Shown here in pieces: positions 51,201 through 62,918 of a stretch of 64,000 bases of DNA (position 1 is its first letter; each line of letters begins with the position of its first letter). The stretch covers positions 130,948 through 194,947 of the forward strand of contig VXAA01001239.1 in assembly GCA_013399115.1 (NCBI GenBank), in the 5' to 3' direction. The notes below the pieces were generated by a model, which made no database searches, had not been told where the DNA came from, and saw nothing but the letters and a program-made list of their open reading frames with translations. The translations under genes were made by a program, and so were the position numbers. Source of the stretch: Anseranas semipalmata. Taxonomy: Eukaryota; Chordata; Aves; Anseriformes; Anseranatidae.

Positions 51201-53886
51201 TAGTTTTTTAATCTGTTCTAATAAGATAATTTGACTCTGAAATGGTGGCCACTGGTTACTGGCAACCCAGTACCTTCATCCTGATGGATGTTTTTGATTG
51301 CTGTCACCTTGCAGTTCACATTGCTTAGATGGCAATAAATGGCACAGAAGGGTTTGTACTTCTCCTCTCTTGTAAATGTGTTACCTGGAAATTAAGAAGT
51401 AGGATTGCAGAGACTTAGCATCCTCCCCCTGCAAGAAATCTGCATGCAAAAAGCTATGTTATCCAGACAAGATTAATGCAACTTCATGATAATCAATAGT
51501 TCCTTCCCTGAAGAGTTTTTAACCTTCAAAATTTTCTCTCTCATATAAAAAGAGAGAAGGAAGAAAATTGAGTGGTGAGGGATGATAGTTTCCCTAATTC
51601 ATTCTAGTTATCTTAAGATGCACAAATGTCAAGAGATGAGAGGCTGGGGTGGGGGAAAATGAAACTTTGCTGTATGAAGATTTGATTGTTTTCTATCAAA
51701 TACAAGGATATGTAGTTTCTTGCTCAGGACTCTCAATGCTTGTTGTGTTTATTTAATAAAGTACCATGTTTATGGAAAGACAAATTCAAGTGGTGATTAT
51801 GAATCTAGTTCTGTAAAACTACAATAGAAGTGGAAGGCACAAACAAAGAAAAGTCACTTACAAGGACTTGAGAGCATTAATTGTATTAAAGTTGTTATTT
51901 GTGGGTATCGCAACTCCCCAGTTTATCCTCCTCTTGAAACGACCCCACACAGAATACTACAGAACAATTTTTCTTTCAATTCCAGGACATTTCCAGGAAC
52001 AAAATACATAATTTTGCCAGCAAACACATTAATAACCATTCATTTGACAGGTGGAACTGCCCCTTATCAGCAGCCAAGTTCCCAAGCCTTCTACCAGCAC
52101 AGTAATACCCAAGGTAAACAAGCACACACATATAAACACACACACACACACACACACGCACACTCGAGCACACACACATAGTCTTCAGGTTTTTATAATA
52201 CATTAAAGAAAGCTTCAAAATTCAAAGAATTTTACTTGCCTTTCCCAACTTCATCTAAGCTGAAAATAAATACAAAATCCTCAGCATTAGCCAGCAGAAT
52301 TAAATGAAACAGATAATAGGACAAGAGACCCTTTACACAGGTTAAATCTAATTAATATCTATTTAAATATCAGATGAGGACTTAAAAGAAATAACAGCTC
52401 TGTTAGAAATTCTGTCTTCTCCCCTTCATCTAAGTATGGGAGATATTTCAGAACATACTTGAAACATGCCAGTTTGACATTTGTGGTTTTGTTGAATAAA
52501 CAAAAAGTAATTTTAAAAGCTTTTTTGTTTTTTCAGACTATAAGGCCTTCTTGCTAGGTTGTTTTTCACCTGAAGGAGACATGCTGAATTTTATATAGTT
52601 ATTCAAAAATCATCCCTGATAACTGTAATGGGCTCCAAGTCCAACAAGATTAATGTGCACTTCTTATTATTCCGTGTCATACTTTCTCTTCACTTAAATA
52701 GCTCTCCCAGTAAAATGAAGCAATAGATGAATATCTTTACTGCATTTATTTTTCAAATTGGAAAATGCATCTTTTGCAGAAGCTATTCCTTGCAATAAGA
52801 AATACACATTAGGTGTAGAAGTCCTTTAAAAAAATTATTGTAAAATGAGGTATTATTTTAATAGGAATTTATTAATGTAATCTGTATCATAATATTTAAT
52901 GGATTCCTATTGTATGGTTTTTGTAATGATAAATTTTCAGAAACATTTCTCTGTATGAACGTTGTTGCAAACACTGCACATTGTATCAAGTCAGTGACAT
53001 TTTAAAGCAATTTAGATACCTCTTTTCAGGTATGCCTGCTCGTGCAACCCATTACCACCTCCAATGTGACAGACGGAAAATATATGTAGAGTAGAACAGT
53101 GAAATATACATAGCTGTGAAAGTACAGCATAGCAGCAGCAGTACACGTTTGTCTTTGCTTTTATATTTTGGTACACTGAGGAATTTTTCACTCACCTGGA
53201 AACCTTCATGTTTTCCCTCTATCTCCACGTCAAAAGAAGTACAGATTAGGAAGTCTTCCTACACTATTTTTGAACTCCCAAGGTATGATTGCTCTAATTA
53301 GATGGTTTCCGTTTTCTTCTGGACAAGCATTAAGTCTTTCTGTAAGTCGGAGAAGCATCCAACACATTTTTGGAACTGCAGCTATCCCAGCAATAAATAA
53401 CAACTGCTGACAATCCTATAGATCAGTGCTATTTTTCCTCATTCTTTTCTGCAACAACCTTAAAAGGGCATCTTCGCCAGCAAGGTAGCAGAAGATAAAT
53501 ATGTCAACTGTCAGCCGCAGAGACACTTAAATGCACCCACTTTCTCTCAGTGAGAAAATGCCTAGGGCAGGGAAAACAGCCAGAAATTTGAAAGAAAGCC
53601 AGTTCAGCAGCATGCACCAAAAGGAGATGAAAGGAACACAAAACTGGGAAGACGGGAACAAAGACTGCTGTGATACTTCTGGGCACATTTGTGCCCTACA
53701 TGTCACTTCCAGCAACACCAAAAAACTGTGGACGTGGCTTCTCTGGAGGAGCGGGATCTCCTGATGGGGCTCAGGTGCCCAGCTGTTGGCAGCGGAGGCC
53801 TCTGTGAGGCCTCAATTTTAAAATTGACTAAAAGTGAATAGTTTATAACAGAATACTCAGTTGTGGAAGTCTTTGCCACAAGATAT
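48273..53886. other. Noncoding DNA with a CA repeat
   Basis: No accepted gene. An open plus-strand segment at 49307-49567 followed by a possible donor was considered and rejected as too weak. Slightly GC-richer sequence at 48.6-48.8 kb and 50.5-50.8 kb carries overlapping open frames on both strands, typical of chance. The only notable repeat is the CA array at 52.12 kb. Confidence 0.5.
52121..52179 (+). repeat. Interrupted (CA)n microsatellite
   Basis: About 59 bp of CA units, broken by TATAAA near the start and by GCACACTCGAG in the second half. The longest pure block is about 20 bp. Confidence 0.9.
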
Positions 53887-54694
53887 TGTTAGGTTTAAGC
53901 TGCCCCTTGCCAGACAGCTGGTTCCAGCCGGTTCCAGCCAGTGCCAGCTGGTTCCAACTGGTTCTAGCCAGTTCCAAGGGGGCAGGCACCGCTGAGCCCC
54001 TCAGCCAAGCTGGTGGTCCCTCTGGGAAATGTATTTAATAAAGGGCAAAAAGCTGCACGCAGAGTGAGGGGAAAATGTGTGAGAAACAACCCTGCAGAGG
54101 GTAAGGTCAGATACCTGGCAGCCTATGGAGAGCCCACATCGGAGCAGATAACCACACTGCAGCCACTGGAGAGGACCATGCTGGAGCTCATGGAGGGCCC
54201 CGGGTCACAGCAGGATATACCCTGAAGGAACTGAGGCCCGTGGAAAGCCCATGCAGGAGCAGGTTTATCCTGTGGGACTGCATCCAGTGGGAGGGACCCC
54301 ACCATGCACGTGGGGGAAGAAGTGGCAGAGAAGGAACCGCTATGAAGTGGCAACAACCCGCCATTTTCCGTCCCCCTGTGCCTCTCAGGAACTGGGGGAC
54401 ACAGAGGAGTCAGGCATGAAGGAGGGAAGTTGAACCTGGGAAGAAGGAGAGTGGCAGGAAGGGGGTTTAGTTTTTGTCTTTGTTTCTCACCATCCAACTC
54501 TATTTTTAATTGGCAATAAATTAAATTAATTTTCCCCAAGCCAAGACTGTTTTGCACATTTGTAAATGGTGAGCTCCATGTATTTTATCTAGACCTATCA
54601 GCTTTTTTTTCATCATTTTTTCTCTACCTGTCCTGCATAGGAGTGAGAGAGCAGCTGGATAGGTGCCTGGCAGCCAACCAAGGTCAACCCATCA
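53887..54694 (+). mobile_element. Avian endogenous retrovirus LTR (solo), plus strand
   Basis: About 808 bp beginning TGTTAGGTTT and ending AACCCATCA, so TG...CA termini are preserved. Blocks align in order with the element at 61.9-62.9 kb read on the other strand: the CCAGTTCCAAGG region, the GCATCC.GTGGGAGGGACCCCAC block, the CTCAC..GGCAATA block and the final CTCTCTCACTC/CAACCCATCA end. The polyadenylation hexamer AATAAA at 54515-54520 is intact and lies at the position expected in the 3' part of an LTR, which sets the strand. No internal retroviral genes lie nearby, so this is a solo LTR. No clear target-site duplication remains. The copy is about 250 bp shorter than its relative because a middle segment is missing. 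I recognise the family as a common avian ERV LTR but cannot name it. Confidence 0.8.
53916..53975 (+). repeat. Six 10-bp tandem units inside the LTR
   Basis: The motif AGCTGGTTCC and near-variants repeat with exact 10-bp spacing: GTTCC or a one-base variant starts at 53921, 53931, 53941, 53951, 53961 and 53971. The related LTR at 62.8 kb has only two or three such units, so the array has expanded here or contracted there. Confidence 0.9.
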
Positions 54695-56225
54695 CAGTTT
54701 GTTATTGAAAGGCAAAAGATTCTTCATTGCCAAGGAAATATTCCAAATGTAGGTTCATTTTTAGTTGCGTCCTTTTAAACTCAGGGATCTAAACTCTCTC
54801 TCATAAAACTTTCATTGCACTGATCTAGTATTTGTTTGTATCTTTGTTTTCTCCCTTTTCTCAGAGCAATGCAGAGATTATTCAACGCTATCTTTTCTCT
54901 AAGTAAGTATAGCTAAATGAAAGTGATATTGGGCACCAAAAAAGACCAAGTTACTAAGCATTTTTCCAGATGTTTAGAAATAGTTCATCAGCTTGGTATC
55001 TGTGATATTAGTATCACAGATCAAAAAATAAGAACTGTTGCAATAACTTCCTGCATTATTTCACTTGAGTATTTCAGTATACTGCCCAGTGTTAAATAAA
55101 AACATTTATCAGTGGTGCTGGAATGACCGAGTGCTCACTATGCCACCAGAATTAAGAAACCCGGCTAATGCAAACAGTTAGATTTGAGAGAACTCTATAG
55201 GAAATAAAAAGTTAGATGAATTATTCAAGCAAATGAGCAAAGAGGTAAAACTAGGAAGAACTGAATGCCAGTTATAGAAGCTGTACGTGTATGCCAACAA
55301 TAGGAAACATGGGGCTGAGCTATGAAAACAAAAGCAGGTGAGCAAATAAAGTACCAGTGCTGATACCTAACTGCAAGCAGATGAATCATTTGGCTAAAAT
55401 TGGGAATGTTCTTTTCAACATCTATTTTTAAATAAAATGTCTAAGAAGCTTTCACAAGATTTTTGTAATCCCTATTTCAGTTTCCAAGAAGTACCAAAAT
55501 ACTACCAGAAATGTTTGTCTCAGAGTATCACTGCCAGGATCTCAGAATAAAATTCCCCAAAATTTTACATGAAAGCACAGTGTGAATGTTTCCAACTTGT
55601 TCCGTCTATGTTTTAGGTTCAATGAGCCTAAATAACCAGTCTAGCTTGCATGTCTATGACAAATGCAACTTCAAATCTTTGATAAGTCCATCTTCCCTTA
55701 ATATAAAAAAATGATTCCCTATGCTGAAAAGAACAAATGCTAGAAAATACTCAAAACATTATCAAGAGACAGCTTGAGAGGGAGAAAAGTTCATTTCTTT
55801 CAATCAAAAAAAATCTGAGAACTGTTAAGTTTCCCTGGGTTTCTTCAGCTGACTGTTTTCAACAGCAACACAGACAGATTAAAGAAGAGAGAAGCTGATA
55901 AATGAAAAAATACGGCCTTCCCCAACTGTCAGTTTGGCCGTTTTCTACTTAAAAAGTAGAAAGCCTTAGAATTTATACACATCTTATTGTACATTAAAAC
56001 AGATAGTATTGTTTTACATACCAGGAAAAAAAATCAAATTCTTAGTTTACAGAAGAAACACTATGTATTTTATTAGTATTGACAAATGCTACAAAGTGTG
56101 TCATACTAAAACTAAAAGATTATAGAATTGCACTCCTCTGGCCAAATTTACTGCATTAATTTTCTATGGAGTCAAATTACATTGCATTAAATAGCGTTAC
56201 AGTGTGTAAAATTGCAATTACACTT

Positions 56226-56253
56226 CAGTGGTTTGGTTTAAACGAAACCACTG
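56226..56253. repeat. Stem-loop, 9-bp perfect arms
   Basis: Arms CAGTGGTTT (56226-56234) and AAACCACTG (56245-56253) pair around a 10-base loop that itself contains the palindrome GTTTAAAC. No gene context was found. Confidence 0.85.
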
Positions 56254-56716
56254 GATTTGCTACATGCTAGTCACAGGCAGGACAGGCACACTTTGCTTGC
56301 ATGGAGATAACCAATATCATCACACATCCTTCTACCCAAGATAACAGTATTAATCTTTATTTTTTACCATTTTTGCTCAGCATAATCTTTTCCATATTAT
56401 TAGGGACTTGCTGTTCAGTCAGTTATGTCAATATTTGTGATGAGTGGCTATAAAAAGAAAAAGATGTATCTGTATGATTGAAAGTCCTTTCACAAAATGA
56501 ACACGACACAGGTAGTGGCAGCAGGATTCTCCCTGCACTTAAGACATCTGGGACTCCTCAGGTCATACAGCAATTCATTTCACAGGTCTTCTGTACCGTT
56601 CCTTCTTACAGACACTCTTGCAAGGAGTGCTGACTCCATACTGTAATGATATGCCAACACTTATCTCCCAAGATCTGAACAGAACCAACAAATCATGTCA
56701 TGCTGACCAAATATAT

Positions 56717-56780
56717 TATAGTATCAAAAATAATGGGATCATTATAGTATATATATATATAGTATCAAAAATAATGGGAT
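56717..56780 (+). repeat. 23-bp direct repeat around an AT core
   Basis: A 23-bp sequence starting TATAGTATCAAAAATAATGG occurs at 56717-56739 and again at 56758-56780, an offset of 41 bp. The 18-bp spacer is TATA-rich. It looks like a recent local tandem duplication, probably by slippage at the AT run. Confidence 0.95.
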
Positions 56781-56980
56781 GCAACTCTTCTAGGTAAATG
56801 CCAATGTATTCCCCATAGAGTTCTTAGTATTTTTGCTTGCACTTTACTAGGTAACATTCTAGAAAATAAGCAATTGGAAAGGGTGCCAGACCCTCTCAAA
56901 TTTAACAGGTCTTAGAGTAGCTTGTACAGAAACTTAATACATTCCTACAGAGCTCTGTTTCATGCTATTAAATTAATAGT

Positions 56981-57006
56981 TGTTTTGTTTTGTTTTGTTT
57001 TGTTTT
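56981..57006 (+). repeat. (TTTTG)5 microsatellite
   Basis: About five TGTTT/TTTTG units in 26 bp, uninterrupted. No mobile element is recognised beside it. Confidence 0.9.
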
Positions 57007-58656
57007 CTAGAAAGGAGCATATTTCACTGAATTACATTTGATCAGGAAAACAAGAGATTTCTCAATTGTATTAAAAAGGCAAAACCTTTTTGCCAGGTCG
57101 CGCAGCTTCCACTATTTTCATAAGAAGGATTCTTTGTTGATTTTATGAGAAAAGTTTCCTCCTCCAGAGCACAAGTGTTTCATTTTAGCCAAAGCCAATC
57201 ATCACTGGATGACCACAGTGCTCTAAATTCAACCTTGGTGCTGGAATAACTTGTTAACTTCCTTACAGAAAGCGAGCCTGCCATGTTTCAAATATACCTA
57301 TGTCACTGAGAAAACAGGGACTTATTAATAGAATACAAAGGTGAAACCCAACAAACGTGTTCAACGTGGAGTGTACTAAGACTTCTGATCTGAAGAAAAA
57401 CGGTGAAGTGGCATGCGTTTTAGTGGCAGACACATACATCCTCAGGTGACAAATCCCTGCCTCTGCCCTGGAGCACTGAGACCTAGAATCCAATAGTTTC
57501 GACCTTGTTTACTAATTTTAACACGACAAGGACATCCCCTCTGACGCACACACGGGCTATACACAAGTTAGAAGGATTTCAGATTTTTCACTAATAATGA
57601 CCTGAATCAAAAGAGAAGAAGAAATGGAAAGATGCACACACTGCTTTTGATGTACTCATAGAGTTCAGATAGCAGCTAGATTGCACAAGTCCATTGCAGC
57701 AGTCTGATTTGGAGCTAATATGTGAAAACACATGTTTATACCTAGCTAGTTTAATATATGAGTGCTCAGTTTTAGCCTTGTGTTGGTTAAAAAACCTACA
57801 AAAATCTCTCATGCTTTCTGCAATTGATATAAAAGAGAAAGCATTCAAAATGTTCGCAAATGCCAGGCACACAGCTGTATCTTATAACTGAACAAGAAGT
57901 TATTCCCTTAGGCATCTTTAATTTATAAATTGCAGCCTCCTGGTTGTATGGAATATCTTCTCTTGGCACAGGGATATTAATGTAGACAGGACTTTGAAGA
58001 AGTGCATTAGAAAGCTTCCTCGCCCCTGGAGACTTCTCCTAGGGGACTGCACCAGTCAAATGCATTAAGAAAGGAGTCAAGTATTCTCCAAATATAACCT
58101 GCACCTCTCCAAAGAATTTAGCTGCAGCCAGAGTATTTTAGTTTGAGTTCCTTGTGCCAGAAAAGCTTCGTCTCCTTGTCAGAATTAGCCACCTAATTTT
58201 GGAAAGTTCACTGCTAAAACAAAGGGAACGTGTGAAACTGCAAAGGAGGTGTTATCACCTCTATTCAACAATAACAGGCTGTGATAGATCCCTTCTTGCC
58301 AAATTACTGTAGCTTTGTACAGAATTTTAATTCTGATGCAGCTAGGTTTAGCAATTTGGATCCTACAGGCAAGCAGGATTTAGAATTGCAAATCTGTGAG
58401 ACTCTGAACAAGTCTCAAATGTCAGTAAGCTACCAGGAAAAGACTTCTCTGCTAAGGCTAGTCATGTTAGACTTTTTTTATTGTTTTATCTTGTCAAAAT
58501 ACAAATTATAGATGCCTTTCAGAGTGCAATGAAATAACTCCAAGCAAGGCAAGTAATGTAAGAGCAAATAGTTGCAATACCTAAACCTATGACGTAATTC
58601 AGTTATTACCTATTTTGGCAAATGATAATTGCCTAATCTTATCTTTCTTTTAACAG

Positions 58657-58726
58657 GTCCATTCTCTTCTCCCTCATCAGCTGCTCACTTCTACCCTGGC
58701 AGACTTGATGCCTCCCGACCAAGCAG
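58657..58726 (+). other. Possible 70-bp spliced exon
   Basis: A strong acceptor (TCTTATCTTTCTTTTAACAG, ending at 58656) and a donor AAGCAG|GTAGAA (after 58726) enclose 70 bp. Two of the three frames are open, giving LLPHQLLTSTLADLMPPDQA or PFSSPSSAAHFYPGRLDASR. Neither is recognised. It could be an alternative or noncoding-RNA exon, but such site pairs also arise by chance in DNA of this length. Confidence 0.15.
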
Positions 58727-61700
58727 GTAGAAAACCTCCAGCACAGAGATGGCAACAAGCCACGGGGCAGGAAGGAGCCCGGAGAGGACACCAAGAACAT
58801 TCAATTATTTAAAACACTTTCCTGCCTTCCCTCCAAACCAGTTACCATAGTGCTTACAAGGCAAACTGAACAAATCTTACTTAATTGCAGACTTAAGTTG
58901 TTTTTTCTTAGCAGATGAATGAGGGAAAGAGACGAACAGTTCCATGGACACAGTTGAGGGAACATGACACAGATGTGCAAGTGAGGAGGTAGGTCTGATG
59001 TTTGAAAAGGACATAAGGGAGCCCTAGGTCTAAGCAGTCAAAAATTCCTCAGAGGAATACCACTGTCCAGAGCTACATCACACCATTAATACTCTAGCAA
59101 CCTAACACAGGGCTCTAATATGAAGGGTGCTTGTTTTAAAGTGCTCGTTTTTATTCTCATGATTCAGTGTGGCACTTGTGTATCACTCACTACATAGAAT
59201 CCACTCTAGAGAAAATTATTCATTTTTCCAGATTAATTCATTCTGCAAATTTGCCTGCAGTTCTCCACAAACAAACAACAGCAACAACAAACTAAGTTCT
59301 GCTATGACCCCTCTGAATTTTGAAATGAAGAAGAGACAAAGTTATGATTGGATTTTATTTTGTAAACTTTTTTTGAAAAAAATCAAACCTATATTCCGTT
59401 TTACCTAGCGCCTAGATATTGGTGGGGAGGGAAGGGCAAGGGAAAGGAAAGGACACTAGAGGTGAAAATGTCTGTATCTATCCATACTAGATGAACCTTT
59501 TCCTGCTTTCTGAGCTAAATCTTTTCCAAAACATTTGCTGTTGCCAAAATACTTACCATTCCACTGTTTTCCTAAGTGCTTTAAGTTTGATGTATTTCCA
59601 GTTCTAAGTAAGAGTAATTAAAATTTTCATACCAAATATTTCCCAGGAGTTTCCATCGCCTTGGCAGGCAGGAGATATCAATGCTCCTATTTTGGTCCAG
59701 CAGCAAGGCACTTTTGTCACCTCATCTTGAATCAATTTTAACTATCATGATAGCTGTGCCTGAAAACAGCTCTCTGGGCAGAAATCCCCAATTGTACTAA
59801 TAATTTTAAGGATTTTACATAATAACATTCATCGTTATTACTGGAAACATGATGGGAACTGCAGCACTTAAAGTCAATACCTATGTAAGAGTATTTAAAC
59901 AAGAATAGCTCCCGAGTTAAATAAATATTTCATGCTCACATGAGGTGCATGCCTACAAATCAAACGCGGCCCACTGAACCATCTGCTTTCACAAGAGCTT
60001 CCAGTCTGTCCTTCTCACTGTGATGCAGTGTGGGCTGTGCTGCTCCCAGAAAGGGCTTGGATTGAGCTAGATCAGATAAGGAGGGCCTTTAGCCTCCGAT
60101 AAATTTAAGAGAGTCTCTAAACTGTGTGTCAAAAACCTGCCAAATGACTGTGTGCTGTAACTGAAATTACCAATGTGAAAAAGATACCAGGTAAATGGTT
60201 GGGATATGATTTGTAGGTTTACTGTAAAGCTTACTTCTGATGAGAAAGTCAGTTCTTTCTGCAACTGAAATAAATCACCCTCCTATCTTCATTGCTGACG
60301 TGATCTTGCACAGCTCGGACAAGAACAGGGCATTTATTTCATCACCTCCAAGGTAACACTGTGGGAAATATAGCACAAAAACATCTTGAGCTGAATCTTG
60401 TGCTGTGTCAGATGCACAGAGGAAGCATCAAGCTGCCTTTCAGCTTTGGTGGAGCCTAGCAGAAGACTAATGACACTTGGTGACTTTACAAGGCACTTGC
60501 ATACTCTTACGAAGAGGTCCACAGCCAAGAATTGTCCCCAAATTGCAAGGTGTGACATTGGCAACTCCTGTGCAAGGCTGTTTCGAAGGTGATGAGATCA
60601 CCTGGAAAGCTGTCTGTGAGCACAGAGGCTAATCTTACGCACACCTCCGAGCTGCTCTGACGGATGACGGGTTCATTACTTTGGAGTAACACAGCTTGTA
60701 TGGGATGCTGAATGGTAATAGCAGGATGTCAAGGACCAGAAAGAACCAGGATGTGTACCATAATGGAGGCAGGAAGCAGTCACAGTGCAAAAAGTGAAGC
60801 ACAGGGATAAGAGTCTTCTAGATCTAAATGTTCAGCTGTGTATTACGAGAACTTAGGTACTTTTCAAAAGCTTCTATAAGGTCAGAATACACGGGGAAAT
60901 TTATCTCAGATGAGATTATCTAAATCACAAGTAACCGTTCACGCCTAATTACAAGCTAGATATTGGCCCCTACTAGGTGCTGAGCTATCTCGTAGTGAGG
61001 TTGCTGAACTTGTGATGGGTATAGACTTCAGCCTGCTATTTCTCCTTTCTTAATACTCCAGACACCCTCTGGTGTCCAAAGGGTCTGATATCAAGACAGA
61101 ATTAGAACGACAAACCTTTGACCCTTTAGCATTAAATATTAAAAGCATACTGGAATGTAGTGAGTCACCTTAGATGCCTTCAGTGCTATATATATGTTAA
61201 AACCTATGCCTAGGCATTTCAGCTGTAAACCATTTTTAGAAGCATCTACATTTTCTTCTGATATATTAATTACCACTAAAGATTCAGGACTTCCTCCTAG
61301 GTGAAAGCAAATCTTTTATATGAGTCAGCAATCAACAATTCAAATAGAGCATCATACAAATAAAAGCAGAACAGCTATCATGAACGGTTCTATTACAGTG
61401 CATAAAAGAGAAAATAATATTCTTCATCTAGGTGCTGCATTTTAGATCACATTTGTGCTATGAAGTTTGCCACTTCTAAGAAAAAAGAATAACATCTACT
61501 TCCCTAGGCTGTAATACCATACAGCTAAAGCTGTGCCTTGCTGTAGTACTGCCATTAATTTGGGGGGAGGAGAGACGGGACAGGGCAAAAACGTATTTCC
61601 CAATAGTTTCACATAGTAGTTTCCAACGACCTACATATAGTTTGATAACAGGAAAATAAATGCCACAGACCTGCTACTCTCAAAGAGGATTCTTAACTGT

Positions 61701-61854
61701 CTTGGTGGCTAGCGGCCAGAAAACAGGTAATTTGAATATCAATGGTAGACCACGGAAAATGGTAAAACCTTTTCAGAATGATGAACATGTTTTTAATTCA
61801 CTTGCCCAAAAGACATCAAAAGAAGCATTACACCCAGATCTCCACATCTCAGAA
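58727..61854. other. Noncoding DNA
   Basis: No exon, element or long tandem repeat is recognised. Composition is like that of the neighbouring segments. Confidence 0.5.
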
Positions 61855-62918
61855 TGATGCTATGGTGGTTTCACCCTGGTGGGCAGCTGAACTTCTACCA
61901 CACTTCTCTTTCACTCCCCCTCCTCAAAGGAAGGGAGGGAGAAAATACAATGGAAAAGGGCTCAAGGGTTGAGGTAAGGACAGGGGGATTGCTCACCAGT
62001 TACTGCTATGGGCAAAACAGACTCAGTGTTGGGAAATTAATAGAATGTATTGCCTATCACTAGCAGACCAGAGCCGTGAGAAGCTACAAGCAAACTAAAA
62101 CACCTTCCCCCATCCCCCCTCTCCTACCTCCTCCCCCGAGCGGCGCCGGGGAAGGGGAATGGGGGCTGCGGTCAGTCCCTAACGCTGCGTCCTTCACAGT
62201 CACTCTCTGCCCCTGCTCCACGTGGGGTCCCTCCCACGGGATGCCGTCCTTCCTGAGCTGATCCTGCGTGGGCTGCCCACAGGCTGCAGCTCTTCCAGAA
62301 CTGCTCCCATATGGGTCCGTACCACGGGGCCCATCCCTCAGGACCAAACTGCTCCAACATGGCTCCCCCATGGGCGGCAGCTCCCGCCAGGCCTCCTGCT
62401 CCTGCGTGGGCTCCTCTCCACGGGCTGCAGCTCCGGCCCAGGGCCTGCTCCTGCGGGGGCTCCCATGGGCCGCAGCCTCCTTCAGGCCACATCCACCTGC
62501 TCCATGGGGGCTCCTCCATGGCTGCAGCGTGGAGATCTGCTCCGTGTGGTACCCATGGGCTGCAGGGGGACGGCCTGCTCCACCATGGGCCTCTCCACAG
62601 GCCGCAGGGGAACTTGTGCTGCGGCGCCTGGAGCCCCTCCTGCCCTCCTTCTGCACTGACCTGGTGCCTGCAGGGCTGCTTCTCACTCCTCTCTCCCAGC
62701 TGCTGTGGCACAGCAGTTTGTTCCCTTCCTTAACTCTGCTCTCCCAGAGGCACAACCAGCGTCGCTCCCTGGCTCGGCTCTGGTCAGTAGCGGGTCCCTT
62801 TTGGAGCTGGCTGGAGCTGGCTCTGATCTGACATGGGGCAGCTGCTGGGCTCTGCTCACAGAGGCCACCCCTGCAGCCCCCCTGTGCTACCAAACCCTTG
62901 ACATGTAAACCCAATACA
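61855..62918 (-). mobile_element. Avian endogenous retrovirus LTR (solo), minus strand
   Basis: About 1.06 kb of strikingly GC-richer sequence. Read on the minus strand it starts TGTATTGGGTTT and ends near CCACCATAGCA; the exact outer end is either 61855 or 61858. It shares ordered blocks with the LTR at 53.9-54.7 kb, which lies in the opposite orientation. Where that copy has the AATAAA hexamer, this one reads AATACA (complement of 62046-62051), a weaker signal. The middle (about 62.25-62.60 kb) is made of diverged repeats of a GTGGAGAGGAGCCCACGCAG-like unit. No retroviral genes adjoin it, so it is a solo LTR. I could not find a matching target duplication. The long open frames inside it reflect high GC content, not a gene. 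Confidence 0.8.

Larger units (their letters stand above)
54695..58656. other. Noncoding DNA
   Basis: AT-rich. It holds two small stem-loops (55942-55962 and 56226-56253), a 41-bp-spaced duplication around (AT)n at 56.7 kb and a TTTTG array at 56.98 kb. No exon or element was recognised. Confidence 0.5.

Noticed and set aside
54031..54042. AATAAA at 54037-54042 as the LTR polyadenylation signal
   Set aside because: It lies in the 5' part of the LTR and has no counterpart in the other copy. The hexamer at 54515-54520 sits where an LTR signal is expected.
62084..62914. 276-codon minus-strand open frame, with 179-, 187- and 145-codon frames overlapping it
   Set aside because: It lies entirely inside the GC-rich LTR. 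The frames are long because stop codons are scarce there; the product is low-complexity and open frames exist on both strands.
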